11,352 nucleotides of DNA. Origin: JAFDZV01 sp048594725 (GTDB lineage Bacteria > Bacteroidota > Ignavibacteria > OLB7). Positions 1 through 6,331 of this stretch are shown one piece after another; the first letter of the stretch is position 1; the number at the start of each line of letters is the position of its first letter. Location of the stretch: NCBI GenBank assembly GCA_048594725.1, contig JBMDXA010000066.1:1-11352 (forward strand), given 5' to 3'. The notes under the pieces are model-generated. The model had not been told where the DNA came from. It did not search any database and saw only the letters and a program-made list of their open reading frames with translations. A program made the translations under genes and the position numbers.

Positions 1-804
1 CCGCCGGGGGGGCTCCCCGGCATCGTGCTGGGGGAGCGGCTGGCGCAGAAGCTCCGGGTTGCCGGCGGGGATACCGTGGTGATCTTCGCCCCGAACGGCG
101 TTCCCTCGCCGGAACATCCTCCTACCATCGAGCAGTTCATCATCGCCGGGATCTACCGTACCGGCATGGCCGAATACGACGATATCTACACCTACACCTC
201 GCTGGACCGCGCCCAGCAGCTCTTCAAATATCCTGCCGACCAGGTTTCCGGCTATGATATCCTGCTGCACGATATCGAGACCGCCGAGGCCACCGCGCGG
301 CAGCTCGATACGATCCTCGGCTTTCCCCATTATCCCCGGACCGTGTTCGATATCTTCCAGTCGATCTTCGCCTGGCTGGATCTCCAGCGGGAGCCCATCC
401 CGATCGTCCTGGGGCTTATCATCATCGTGGCGGTGTTCAATGTGGCCTCCACGCTGCTGATGGTGGTGCTGGAGAAAACCGAGTCTATCGGTGTGCTCTC
501 CACGCTCGGGGCGCGGCCGCTCGGGATCATGTCGGTGTTTCTGGGACAGGGGCTGCTGATAGGGGGTATCGGGACGTTCCTCGGGGTGGCGCTCTCGCTC
601 GGCTTTACGCTGGTGCAGATGTACTTCAAACCCTTCAAGCTGGACGCCGATATCTACTTCATCGATGCGGTTCCGGTGGCGCTCACCCCCTGGCACTATG
701 TGCTGGTGATAACCCTGTCGCTGGCGCTCTGCGCGCTCTTCACCATCATCCCGGCTCTCCTGGCCGCGATGGTGCGCCCGGTGCGCGCGCTGCGGTTCCG
801 GTGA
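1..804 (+). CDS. LolC/LolE-type ABC transporter permease (FtsX fold), 3' part
   Basis: The reading frame is open from base 1, so the gene starts upstream of the window; 267 residues are visible of a family usually near 400. The early GIVLGERLAQKL stretch matches the periplasmic part of LolC/LolE proteins. Three hydrophobic segments follow at visible residues about 133-157, 176-206 and 232-256. Between the first two lies LEKTESIGVLSTLGA, the hallmark cytoplasmic turn of FtsX-type permeases, and the chain ends in a typical RPVRALRFR tail. Known members form the inner-membrane part of the LolCDE machine, which extracts lipoproteins for transfer to the outer membrane; that role is inferred here. 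A MacB-like exporter permease is the alternative. A GTG at 25 is unlikely to be the true start because homology continues upstream of it. The last 16 coding bases recur at 938-953. Confidence 0.85.
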   Translation, partial: PPGGLPGIVLGERLAQKLRVAGGDTVVIFAPNGVPSPEHPPTIEQFIIAGIYRTGMAEYDDIYTYTSLDRAQQLFKYPADQVSGYDILLHDIETAEATARQLDTILGFPHYPRTVFDIFQSIFAWLDLQREPIPIVLGLIIIVAVFNVASTLLMVVLEKTESIGVLSTLGARPLGIMSVFLGQGLLIGGIGTFLGVALSLGFTLVQMYFKPFKLDADIYFIDAVPVALTPWHYVLVITLSLALCALFTIIPALLAAMVRPVRALRFR

Positions 805-960
805 ATCCATTTTCGATTGGCGATTTCGGATGTTCGATTGGGGAAGTCCGTGGGCGTCATAACGGCGCCGGAGCTGCTTCCCAGGCTCTGAAAACTCAGA
901 ACTCCTCACTGCTCTCTGCCGTCACCGGCGGCCGACCGCTGCGGTTCCGGTGAATCCATT
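789..960 (+). repeat. Direct duplication of the permease gene's 3' end (149-bp period)
   Basis: Bases 789-811 recur without mismatch at 938-960. The 23-bp unit holds the last 16 coding bases, including the TGA stop, plus seven bases downstream. Similarity continues past the exact match into the TTTTCGATT-type repeats at 810-844 and 959-993. The arrangement reads as a 149-bp tandem duplication or an insertion that copied its target. The second copy encodes nothing. Confidence 0.85.
810..844 (+). repeat. TTTTCGATT-type dispersed repeat, copy 1
   Basis: A 35-bp AT-richer unit built from three CGATT-like blocks roughly 10 bp apart. It closely resembles 959-993, 8655-8688 and, inverted, 11279-11313. 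It begins six bases after the permease stop codon. Confidence 0.8.
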
Positions 961-993
961 CTCGATGTACGATTTTGGATTTTCGATTGCGGA
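959..993 (+). repeat. TTTTCGATT-type dispersed repeat, copy 2
   Basis: Same unit as 810-844, with differences mostly in the first block. It belongs to the 149-bp duplicated arrangement. The rest of 805-1077 shows no gene. Confidence 0.8.
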
Positions 994-1017
994 AGAAGCC
1001 GGTGGTTGGTACCTGCT

Positions 1018-1060
1018 ACTCCGTCGCTGGTGGAGCGAACCAGTGCCCAATCGGCGGAGT
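1018..1060. repeat. Nested inverted repeat (hairpin)
   Basis: The outer arms ACTCCG (1018-1023) and CGGAGT (1055-1060) are perfect complements. Inside them CTGGT (1027-1031) pairs with ACCAG (1039-1043) around a 7-base loop. The two helices stack with unequal internal loops. It lies between the copy-2 repeat and the MITE-like element and could be a palindromic intergenic repeat unit. Confidence 0.5.
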
Positions 1061-1077
1061 GATGCCCTTCTAAGCAC

Positions 1078-1225
1078 TAGAGCGGATTTCACTTGAGTGT
1101 ATCGCTTGTGGCCCCCGTAGGGGGCACCCGTCTGTAGATACAGGATCTCTTTTCTGTGGAAGCTCCGTAGGAGCGGCCCATTCTTCTGCCGGGTGTTAGG
1201 GCAAACTCAACTGAAATCTGCTCTA
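1078..1225. mobile_element. MITE-like element with terminal inverted repeats, upstream of dnaG
   Basis: AGAGCGGATTTCACTTGAGT at 1079-1098 is the inverted complement of 1205-1224 with 18 of 20 positions matching. A TA dinucleotide marks each end (1078-1079 and 1224-1225), as expected for the TA target duplication of IS630/Tc1-mariner-related MITEs. The interior has no transposase or convincing ORF. It carries two short palindromes with the same CCGTAGG core: GCCCCC-GTA-GGGGGC (1111-1125) and GCTCC-GTA-GGAGC (1162-1174). From memory, such CCGTAGG palindromes recur between genes in other FCB-group genomes, but this was not checked. The element ends 57 bases before the dnaG start. Confidence 0.55.
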
Positions 1226-1282
1226 AAAACTACTAACTGCTATCGACAAGCCGCCGCAGGCGGCGGACCACACACTCCCCTT

Positions 1283-3223
1283 ATGGCAGGAATACCGGAA
1301 GAGATAGTAGAACGGGTGAAAGCCGAGGCCAACATCGTCGATGTGGTCTCCGATTATGTGCGCCTGCGCCGCGCCGGCAAGAACTGGCTGGGGCTCTGCC
1401 CGTTCCATGACGATAAAAAACCGTCGTTCAATGTGGAGCCGGTACGGGGCATCTACAAGTGCTTTGCCTGCGGCAAGGGGGGAAATGTCTTCACCTTCCT
1501 GATGGAGCTGAACGGGTGGACCTTCCCGGAGACCATCAGGAGCCTGGCGCAGAACCTGGGCATCGAGATCCCGGAGGACAAGCGCGACCAGCAGCAGTAC
1601 AGCGAGAACGAGCGTCTGGCCTCCGCCGTGGCCGATGCCGGACGGTTCTTCTACCAGACCCTCCGCTCCGATGGCGGGCTGGCCGCCCAGGCCTATCTCA
1701 AGAAACGTGGCATCACCGACGAGACCATCCTCCGATTCGGTCTCGGATATTCTCCGGACGACTGGGAAAGCCTCTTCAAGCGGCTCTCCGATAGCGGCTA
1801 TACCCCGCAGGAGCTGGAGCGCTCCGGGCTGGTGATAAAGCGGGAGGGACGCCCCGGCTGGTACGACCGGTTCCGGGGACGCGCCATGTTCCCCATCTTC
1901 ACGGCCACCGGCCGGGTGGTGGGGTTCGGGGCGCGCCGGATGAAGGAGGACCCCGACCAGCCGAAGTACATCAACTCCCCGGAATCCCCCATCTATCAGA
2001 AAAGCCGCGTCCTCTACGGTCTGTTCCAGGCCAAGGAGGCCATCCGCAAGCAGGGGATGGCGCTGATGGTGGAGGGCTATGTGGATGTGATCTCCCTGCA
2101 TCAGGCCGGGGTGCAGACGGCCATCGCCACCTGCGGCACCGCAATCGCGCAGGAACATGCCGAGCTGATAAGCCGCTACTGCGGGCGCGTGGTGCTGGTG
2201 TTCGATAGCGATCAGGCCGGGCAGAACGCCACCGAGCGGGGAATCGATATCCTGCTCCAGAAGGGGATCGATGTGTCGGTGCTGCGGCTTCCGGATGGGG
2301 AGGACCCCGATACGTTCGTGCAGAAGTTCGGACAGAAGGAGTTCGAGTCGCGGGTGGAGCGGAGCGTCTCCTTTCTCGATTTCCGCGTGGGGCTGATGAA
2401 ACGCGCCGGGGATTTCGATGCCCCGGAACGGCTGGCCGATTCCATCCGCGCCATCGTCTCCACCATAGCCCTGATCCCGGATGCGCTGAAACGGGAGCTC
2501 TACGTTCAGAAGATCGCCTCGGATCATCATATCTCCGAGAATCTCCTGCTTCAGGAACTGGATCGCGCTGTGGGGAACCGGCAGGAACGCCGCGAGCGGC
2601 GCGATCTGCTTCCGTCACGCTCGGCTCCGGTTCCGGAGGATGCCCCGCCGGCCGTCGTGGAGGCGCTTCCGGAGATCCTGGAGGAGGGAAGCGTCCGGCT
2701 TTCGCCCAGCCCTCCCGGCAAACCGCTCACGCTGGACCAGCTGCCGGCGGCAGAGGTGGGGCTGCTGGGAGTGCTGCTTCAGGGCGATCCGCAGATGCTG
2801 GAGCATGTGTTCGCCCGCATCGATCCTGATGACTTCGTCCACCCGGTCACCCGCGAGCTTGTGGGGGTGGTGCTGGGGCATTATGTGAACCAGCGATCCT
2901 TTTCCATCGATGAGCTGGTGATGGAGGAGATGGCGCCGGAGCTTCGCGATCTGGTGACGCTCCTGGCGATCAACCGGGAATCGATATCCTCCTACTGGAG
3001 CAAGGTCGATCCCAATCTGGCGGAGCCCAATCCCTGGAAAGGGGCGCGCGATTATCTGATCCGGCTGGTGCGCGACAAGCTGGAGCGGGAGCTGCGACGG
3101 CTTCAGGAACAGACCCAGGAGTTCGATCCGCAGAAGAAGGCGGAGTTCGAGGATGAGGTGCTGGGGAAGATCAAGGAGCTTACCGGGCGGATAGAGGATC
3201 TGCGGCGGACGATGATCTCGTAG
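1283..3223 (+). CDS. dnaG: DNA primase DnaG
   Basis: 646 residues, a usual length for DnaG, which makes RNA primers at replication forks in concert with the DnaB helicase. The N-terminal CHC2 zinc finger is complete: Cys39 and His42 in LCPFH, Cys60 and Cys63 in CFACG. The catalytic core carries PKYINSPESPIYQKSRVLYG (residues 228-247), a TOPRIM glutamate in EGYVD (Glu264), the metal-binding pair in FDSDQAG (Asp308, Asp310) and DPDTFV (341-346). Residues from about 430 to 490 are a proline-rich linker, and the remainder is a helicase-binding-type C-terminal domain. I chose the ATG at 1283 because MAGIPEEIVERVK is where family homology begins. The frame stays open upstream to 1193, but that stretch overlaps the MITE-like terminal repeat and looks non-coding. 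No clear ribosome binding site is visible. Small departures from the commonest motifs are EGYVD for EGYMD and FDSD for FDGD. Confidence 0.97.
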   Translation: MAGIPEEIVERVKAEANIVDVVSDYVRLRRAGKNWLGLCPFHDDKKPSFNVEPVRGIYKCFACGKGGNVFTFLMELNGWTFPETIRSLAQNLGIEIPEDKRDQQQYSENERLASAVADAGRFFYQTLRSDGGLAAQAYLKKRGITDETILRFGLGYSPDDWESLFKRLSDSGYTPQELERSGLVIKREGRPGWYDRFRGRAMFPIFTATGRVVGFGARRMKEDPDQPKYINSPESPIYQKSRVLYGLFQAKEAIRKQGMALMVEGYVDVISLHQAGVQTAIATCGTAIAQEHAELISRYCGRVVLVFDSDQAGQNATERGIDILLQKGIDVSVLRLPDGEDPDTFVQKFGQKEFESRVERSVSFLDFRVGLMKRAGDFDAPERLADSIRAIVSTIALIPDALKRELYVQKIASDHHISENLLLQELDRAVGNRQERRERRDLLPSRSAPVPEDAPPAVVEALPEILEEGSVRLSPSPPGKPLTLDQLPAAEVGLLGVLLQGDPQMLEHVFARIDPDDFVHPVTRELVGVVLGHYVNQRSFSIDELVMEEMAPELRDLVTLLAINRESISSYWSKVDPNLAEPNPWKGARDYLIRLVRDKLERELRRLQEQTQEFDPQKKAEFEDEVLGKIKELTGRIEDLRRTMIS

Positions 3224-3266
3224 CGCCTGCGGCAGCCCCGCTGCGATGGGATGGAGGATGCTTATG

Positions 3267-3304
3267 AGAAGGGGGAGGGAGAATGATATCTCCCTCCCCC
3301 TTCT
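3267..3304. terminator. Bidirectional hairpin between convergent genes
   Basis: A perfect 16-bp stem (3267-3282 with 3289-3304) closes a 6-base ATGATA loop. It sits between the dnaG stop (3223) and the stop of the opposing protease gene (3342), so it can serve transcripts from both sides. No U-tract follows on either strand. Confidence 0.8.
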
Positions 3305-3339
3305 GCCGTTGCTGCCTGCGGCTGCCCGTGGTGCGCGCG

Positions 3340-5580
3340 CTAGCGTATCACCGGCACCGTTCCGGTATGCACGGTCTCCCCGGACACCAGGCGGTAGGCA
3401 TAGATCCCCGGCCGCAGCTCTCCCAGGTTCAGGGCGAACGAATAGGCGCCGGGTTCGAATCTCCCCAGGTCGAGATGCAGCGCCTCTTCTCCCCGCAGAT
3501 CGAAGAGCGCCAGCGTGGCCGATGATGATTGCGACAGGGCCATCCGGAGTATCACTTCTCCGGACCCGGGCACCGAGCGGAGGCCGGCCGCATCCGAGAG
3601 GATTCTTCCATCCTGGCCCATCTCCACATCGCTCTCCCCCTCCTCCAGAGCCGTAAAGATGTTGAGCTTCCCGTTCCCCCAGTGCGGGTTCGGCATCGGG
3701 CCGTACGAGAGGGTGAGGGCATCCTGCCTGGCGGTGCGCACCAGCGCGGCCCGCACCTGCTGGAAATCGGCTGCCGGATATTTCTGCAGATAGAGCGCAA
3801 CCGCCCCGGCCGCTGCGGGGGATGACATGCTGGTACCCGATATCACCAGCATGGTGGGGTCCTGGCCCCAGGTGAGCGACGGGTCCTGGATATGGCGCGA
3901 ACGTGCCGAGAGGATGAACTCCCCCGGCGCCACGATCTCCGGCTTCATGCGGCCGTCACGCGACGGGCCCCGGCTGGAGAATGCCGAAAGCTGGCCCGCG
4001 CCTCCCCCGGAGGGATTGGTCTGCTGATAACCCGAAAGGTCGATGTAGGATGTGCGCCCCACCGATGAGCCCACGGCGATGACATTCTTGGCAATCGCCG
4101 GCCGCCCCACGTCGAAGATGCTGTCGGCGGGGCGGAAACGGCTGTTGGTCTCCCAGTGCTCCTCGGCGACCTCGTTGTTATGCGGCAGATAGTTGGACCA
4201 GAGATGGAGCGAACCCTCCCCCCGCACGTTGAGCCGTGTTCGTATCACGGGTCCGCCTCCGGAGCCCCTGGCCCACAGTTCGGTGTATCCGTTGCCCAGC
4301 GACGCGGCCGTCATCGTGACCGTGGAGGTATAGCCCTGGTATCCGTAGAGCGTATCGGTGAGCGGCCCGGCCAGTTCCAGGATCGATGCGGCCGTGCGCC
4401 ATTGGTTCTGCGCGGCGTAGGCCGGTGCCCGCCATCCGGTATCGGAGACGATGGAGAACTGGAGCGTGGAGAGATCGGCATCGGGTATCACGGCGTACCA
4501 TTCGGCGGCGCCCCGCAGATAGGTCCAGACCGAATCCTTTCCCGCCGGGAACCCTCCCCAGTGGCGCGCCCGTGTGCCGGAGTTGCCGGCCGAGGCGCAG
4601 AAGACCCGGCCGTTGCCGGCGGCGATCAACTGGTCCAGCCCCTGCGAGAAGAGATCGGTGCCGTCGTGGGAGTGGTAGATATCGCTCATGCTGAGGTTGA
4701 TGACGCAGGGGCGCCCCAGCTCCTCGGCCTTCTGGTAGATATAGCGTGCCGCGTCGATGATGAAGGTGGAGGCGATGTTGGAGGTGGCACCGATTTCAGA
4801 AGGCTGCACGAAGATGATATCGGCGTCCGGGGCCACGCCCCGCATCCCGGCGGCGATGCCGGTCACATGGGTGCCGTGGATTCCGTAGGTGCCGTATCGT
4901 CCCCCGGCGAGCGCCTGCTTGTCGATGCCGCCGGCGGCGATGCCGTCGATCTCCTTCTCGATGATGTCATGGGTCCATTCGCTCCCGTAGGTGAACCCTT
5001 CTGGAGGGGTGCCGGAGCTGCGGATCTGGCTCCAGACCGCCAGGATGCGGGATGAGCTCGTATCGGACCGCTTGCGGAACTCCATATGGTCGATATCGAT
5101 CCCGGTGTCGATGATACCGATGATGACATCCCTGCCGGTATACGCCTGCTGTAGCGGGGCTTTTCCGGCCAGCACCATCGTGGCTCCGATATCGTTGTTG
5201 AGGGAGTCGTCGCAGGGGGCCAGGAACGTTGCCGCCTCCATGCGCTGCACCGATGGATCGAGCGCCACCTCCGCAAGCCCGGCATGCGGGATCTGCGCGG
5301 TGATGATGTCCCCCAGCCTGCTCCCCACGATCCCCCCGGAGCGCTCCACTGCTGCGGCCGCTGCCGCCACATCCCCCCGGATGAAGACCGGGATCAGAGC
5401 GCCGTTCCCCTTGTAGAGCGCCTCGGCCTGCCGGGCGGGGGTGGCAAGGATGAGCTTGAGCCGTGCATCCAGTTTCGCCACGGCGGCCCCCCGTCCGCTC
5501 TGCGCCATTGCCGGCGTGCCGATGCCGGCGATCGATGCCAGAATCCCGGCCAGAAGGATACCTGTTGTACGTGTAATCAT
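3340..5580 (-). CDS. Secreted subtilisin-like serine protease (family S8) with T9SS-type C-terminal domain
   Basis: 746 residues. The start MITRTTGILLAGILASIAG gives a clear signal peptide ending near AMA-Q at residue 27; the frame continues upstream to 5928 but would bury that signal. A propeptide-like region covers about 60-120. The S8 catalytic set is complete: Asp158 in IIDTG, His235 in GIHGTHVTG, oxyanion Asn333 in SAGNSG and Ser584 in SGTSMSSP. About 150 residues (340-490) are inserted between the Asn and Ser blocks, as in larger subtilases. The end (about 672-746) is beta-rich, with LFDLRGEE and ELRPGIYAYRLVSGE, and resembles the type A sorting domain that T9SS recognises and removes. 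A secreted or surface-anchored protease is therefore likely; the substrate is unknown. It is convergent with dnaG and divergent from the PorW/SprE-like gene. No clear Shine-Dalgarno sequence precedes the ATG. Confidence 0.92.
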   Translation of the reverse strand: MITRTTGILLAGILASIAGIGTPAMAQSGRGAAVAKLDARLKLILATPARQAEALYKGNGALIPVFIRGDVAAAAAAVERSGGIVGSRLGDIITAQIPHAGLAEVALDPSVQRMEAATFLAPCDDSLNNDIGATMVLAGKAPLQQAYTGRDVIIGIIDTGIDIDHMEFRKRSDTSSSRILAVWSQIRSSGTPPEGFTYGSEWTHDIIEKEIDGIAAGGIDKQALAGGRYGTYGIHGTHVTGIAAGMRGVAPDADIIFVQPSEIGATSNIASTFIIDAARYIYQKAEELGRPCVINLSMSDIYHSHDGTDLFSQGLDQLIAAGNGRVFCASAGNSGTRARHWGGFPAGKDSVWTYLRGAAEWYAVIPDADLSTLQFSIVSDTGWRAPAYAAQNQWRTAASILELAGPLTDTLYGYQGYTSTVTMTAASLGNGYTELWARGSGGGPVIRTRLNVRGEGSLHLWSNYLPHNNEVAEEHWETNSRFRPADSIFDVGRPAIAKNVIAVGSSVGRTSYIDLSGYQQTNPSGGGAGQLSAFSSRGPSRDGRMKPEIVAPGEFILSARSRHIQDPSLTWGQDPTMLVISGTSMSSPAAAGAVALYLQKYPAADFQQVRAALVRTARQDALTLSYGPMPNPHWGNGKLNIFTALEEGESDVEMGQDGRILSDAAGLRSVPGSGEVILRMALSQSSSATLALFDLRGEEALHLDLGRFEPGAYSFALNLGELRPGIYAYRLVSGETVHTGTVPVIR

Positions 5581-5627
5581 GGCTGGTATATGAGTTCGGG
5601 TAGTATCGGGTGGCGGCCGATCGGCTG

Positions 5628-5643
5628 CTCTTCGGCCGAAGAG
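5628..5643. promoter_or_regulatory. Perfect 16-bp palindrome upstream of the protease gene
   Basis: CTCTTCGGCCGAAGAG is a perfect palindrome centred on GGCC, about 48 bases upstream of the protease start codon. It could bind a dimeric regulator or fold in the protease leader RNA. No regulator is known, so the function is open. Confidence 0.35.
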
Positions 5644-6127
5644 GTGCATTCCCGGAGCCCATGCTTCCGGGGGGAGAGAGCGCTGGTTCCTGGATATCGG
5701 TTTCCGTGACCAACCGCAACGGGATATGAGAGATGACGCTACATTAGGCATCCGGCCGGTCTCCGGCAAGACCAGAACGGGGGACAGGAGAAAAAGAGGC
5801 TCTTCGTGGTCGGTTCGCGGGCTGTGCCCGCTGGCGGTTCCCGCTGCCGGTTGTCCGTGAGCGTCCTTCCTGGAAGGAACGGGCTGTTCTTCGGGACCGG
5901 CGATGCACGATCGGCCACGAATCACCATATCGCGGGATTTTGCATTGCCGCCGGAGGAGGGGTTTGGTTATATCGCTCCATCCGGTGCGTCATCCGTACG
6001 GAGATCAAAATCGGGTTGCCGGAACCTGATGGGCCCCGGCGAGTCTATCTTGCAGGCGCCGGGACGCATAAATGGCGGCCGGCAAACGGGCGCCGGATGC
6101 CCGGCCCCTGGAGTGAGCCTCCGAATG

Positions 6128-6184
6128 GGGGCCTGTCCGTCCTTCGCATCCGGGCCGCGGATGACTGGCGACGGACCAGTCCCC
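6128..6184. other. Extended imperfect stem-loop in the divergent region
   Basis: GTCCGTC (6135-6141) pairs perfectly with GACGGAC (6170-6176). The helix extends outward through CT/AG and GGGG/CCCC (6128-6131 with 6181-6184) with one bulge and one mismatch. An inner helix CATCC/GGATG (6147-6151, 6159-6163) caps it. It could be part of a small RNA or a leader structure, or chance pairing in GC-rich DNA. Confidence 0.35.
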
Positions 6185-6295
6185 GATCGCTGGACCGATG
6201 CCTCTGTTCTCCGCATGGTGCTGGAAGCCCCTGGCGACAATCGGCACTCCGGCTGGACGTCTAAGGCCATTACTGTCCGATCTCTTCGGTTTCTC

Positions 6296-6325
6296 TTGAC
6301 CGATGATTCCTCTCCGGCTAATTTG
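6296..6325 (+). promoter_or_regulatory. Promoter of the TPR lipoprotein gene
   Basis: TTGACC at 6296-6301 and TAATTT at 6319-6324 are spaced by 17 bases, close to the housekeeping consensus. TAATTTG also resembles the TAnnTTTG -7 box of Bacteroidota. The ATG at 6332 lies only seven bases past the -10 box, so transcription may begin at or next to the start codon. Confidence 0.55.
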
Positions 6326-6331
6326 ACCGCT

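Larger units (their letters stand above)
5581..6331. other. Divergent intergenic region, 751 bp, rich in inverted repeats
   Basis: It separates the protease and lipoprotein start codons. I see no convincing gene: open frames run through it, but their translations are low-complexity and resemble no family. It holds short inverted repeats at 5628-5643, 5758-5773, 5817-5831, 5864-5878, 6035-6063 and 6128-6184, plus a promoter at 6296-6325. No tRNA, RNase P, SRP or tmRNA signature was recognised. Both gene promoters should lie here, and a small structured RNA cannot be excluded. Confidence 0.6.

Noticed and set aside
1193..1282. 30-codon upstream extension of DnaG
   Set aside because: It overlaps the right terminal repeat of the MITE-like element, and DnaG homology begins at 1283.
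1223..2530. 435-codon open frame antisense to dnaG
   Set aside because: Shadow of a clearly conserved primase; no recognisable domain or start context.
3448..3470. tRNA T-loop-like GGTTCGAATC
   Set aside because: It lies in the protease coding sequence (RFEPG codons) with no surrounding cloverleaf.
4156..5055. 299-codon open frame antisense to the S8 protease
   Set aside because: The sense strand has all four catalytic blocks; the antisense product is low-complexity and Gly/Arg-rich.
5581..5928. N-terminal extension of the protease frame by 116 codons
   Set aside because: The signal peptide begins at the ATG ending at 5580; upstream residues look like translated non-coding DNA.
5903..6331. 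N-terminal extension of the lipoprotein frame by 143 codons
   Set aside because: It would bury the signal peptide and lipobox, its sequence looks non-coding, and a promoter lies at 6296-6325 inside it.
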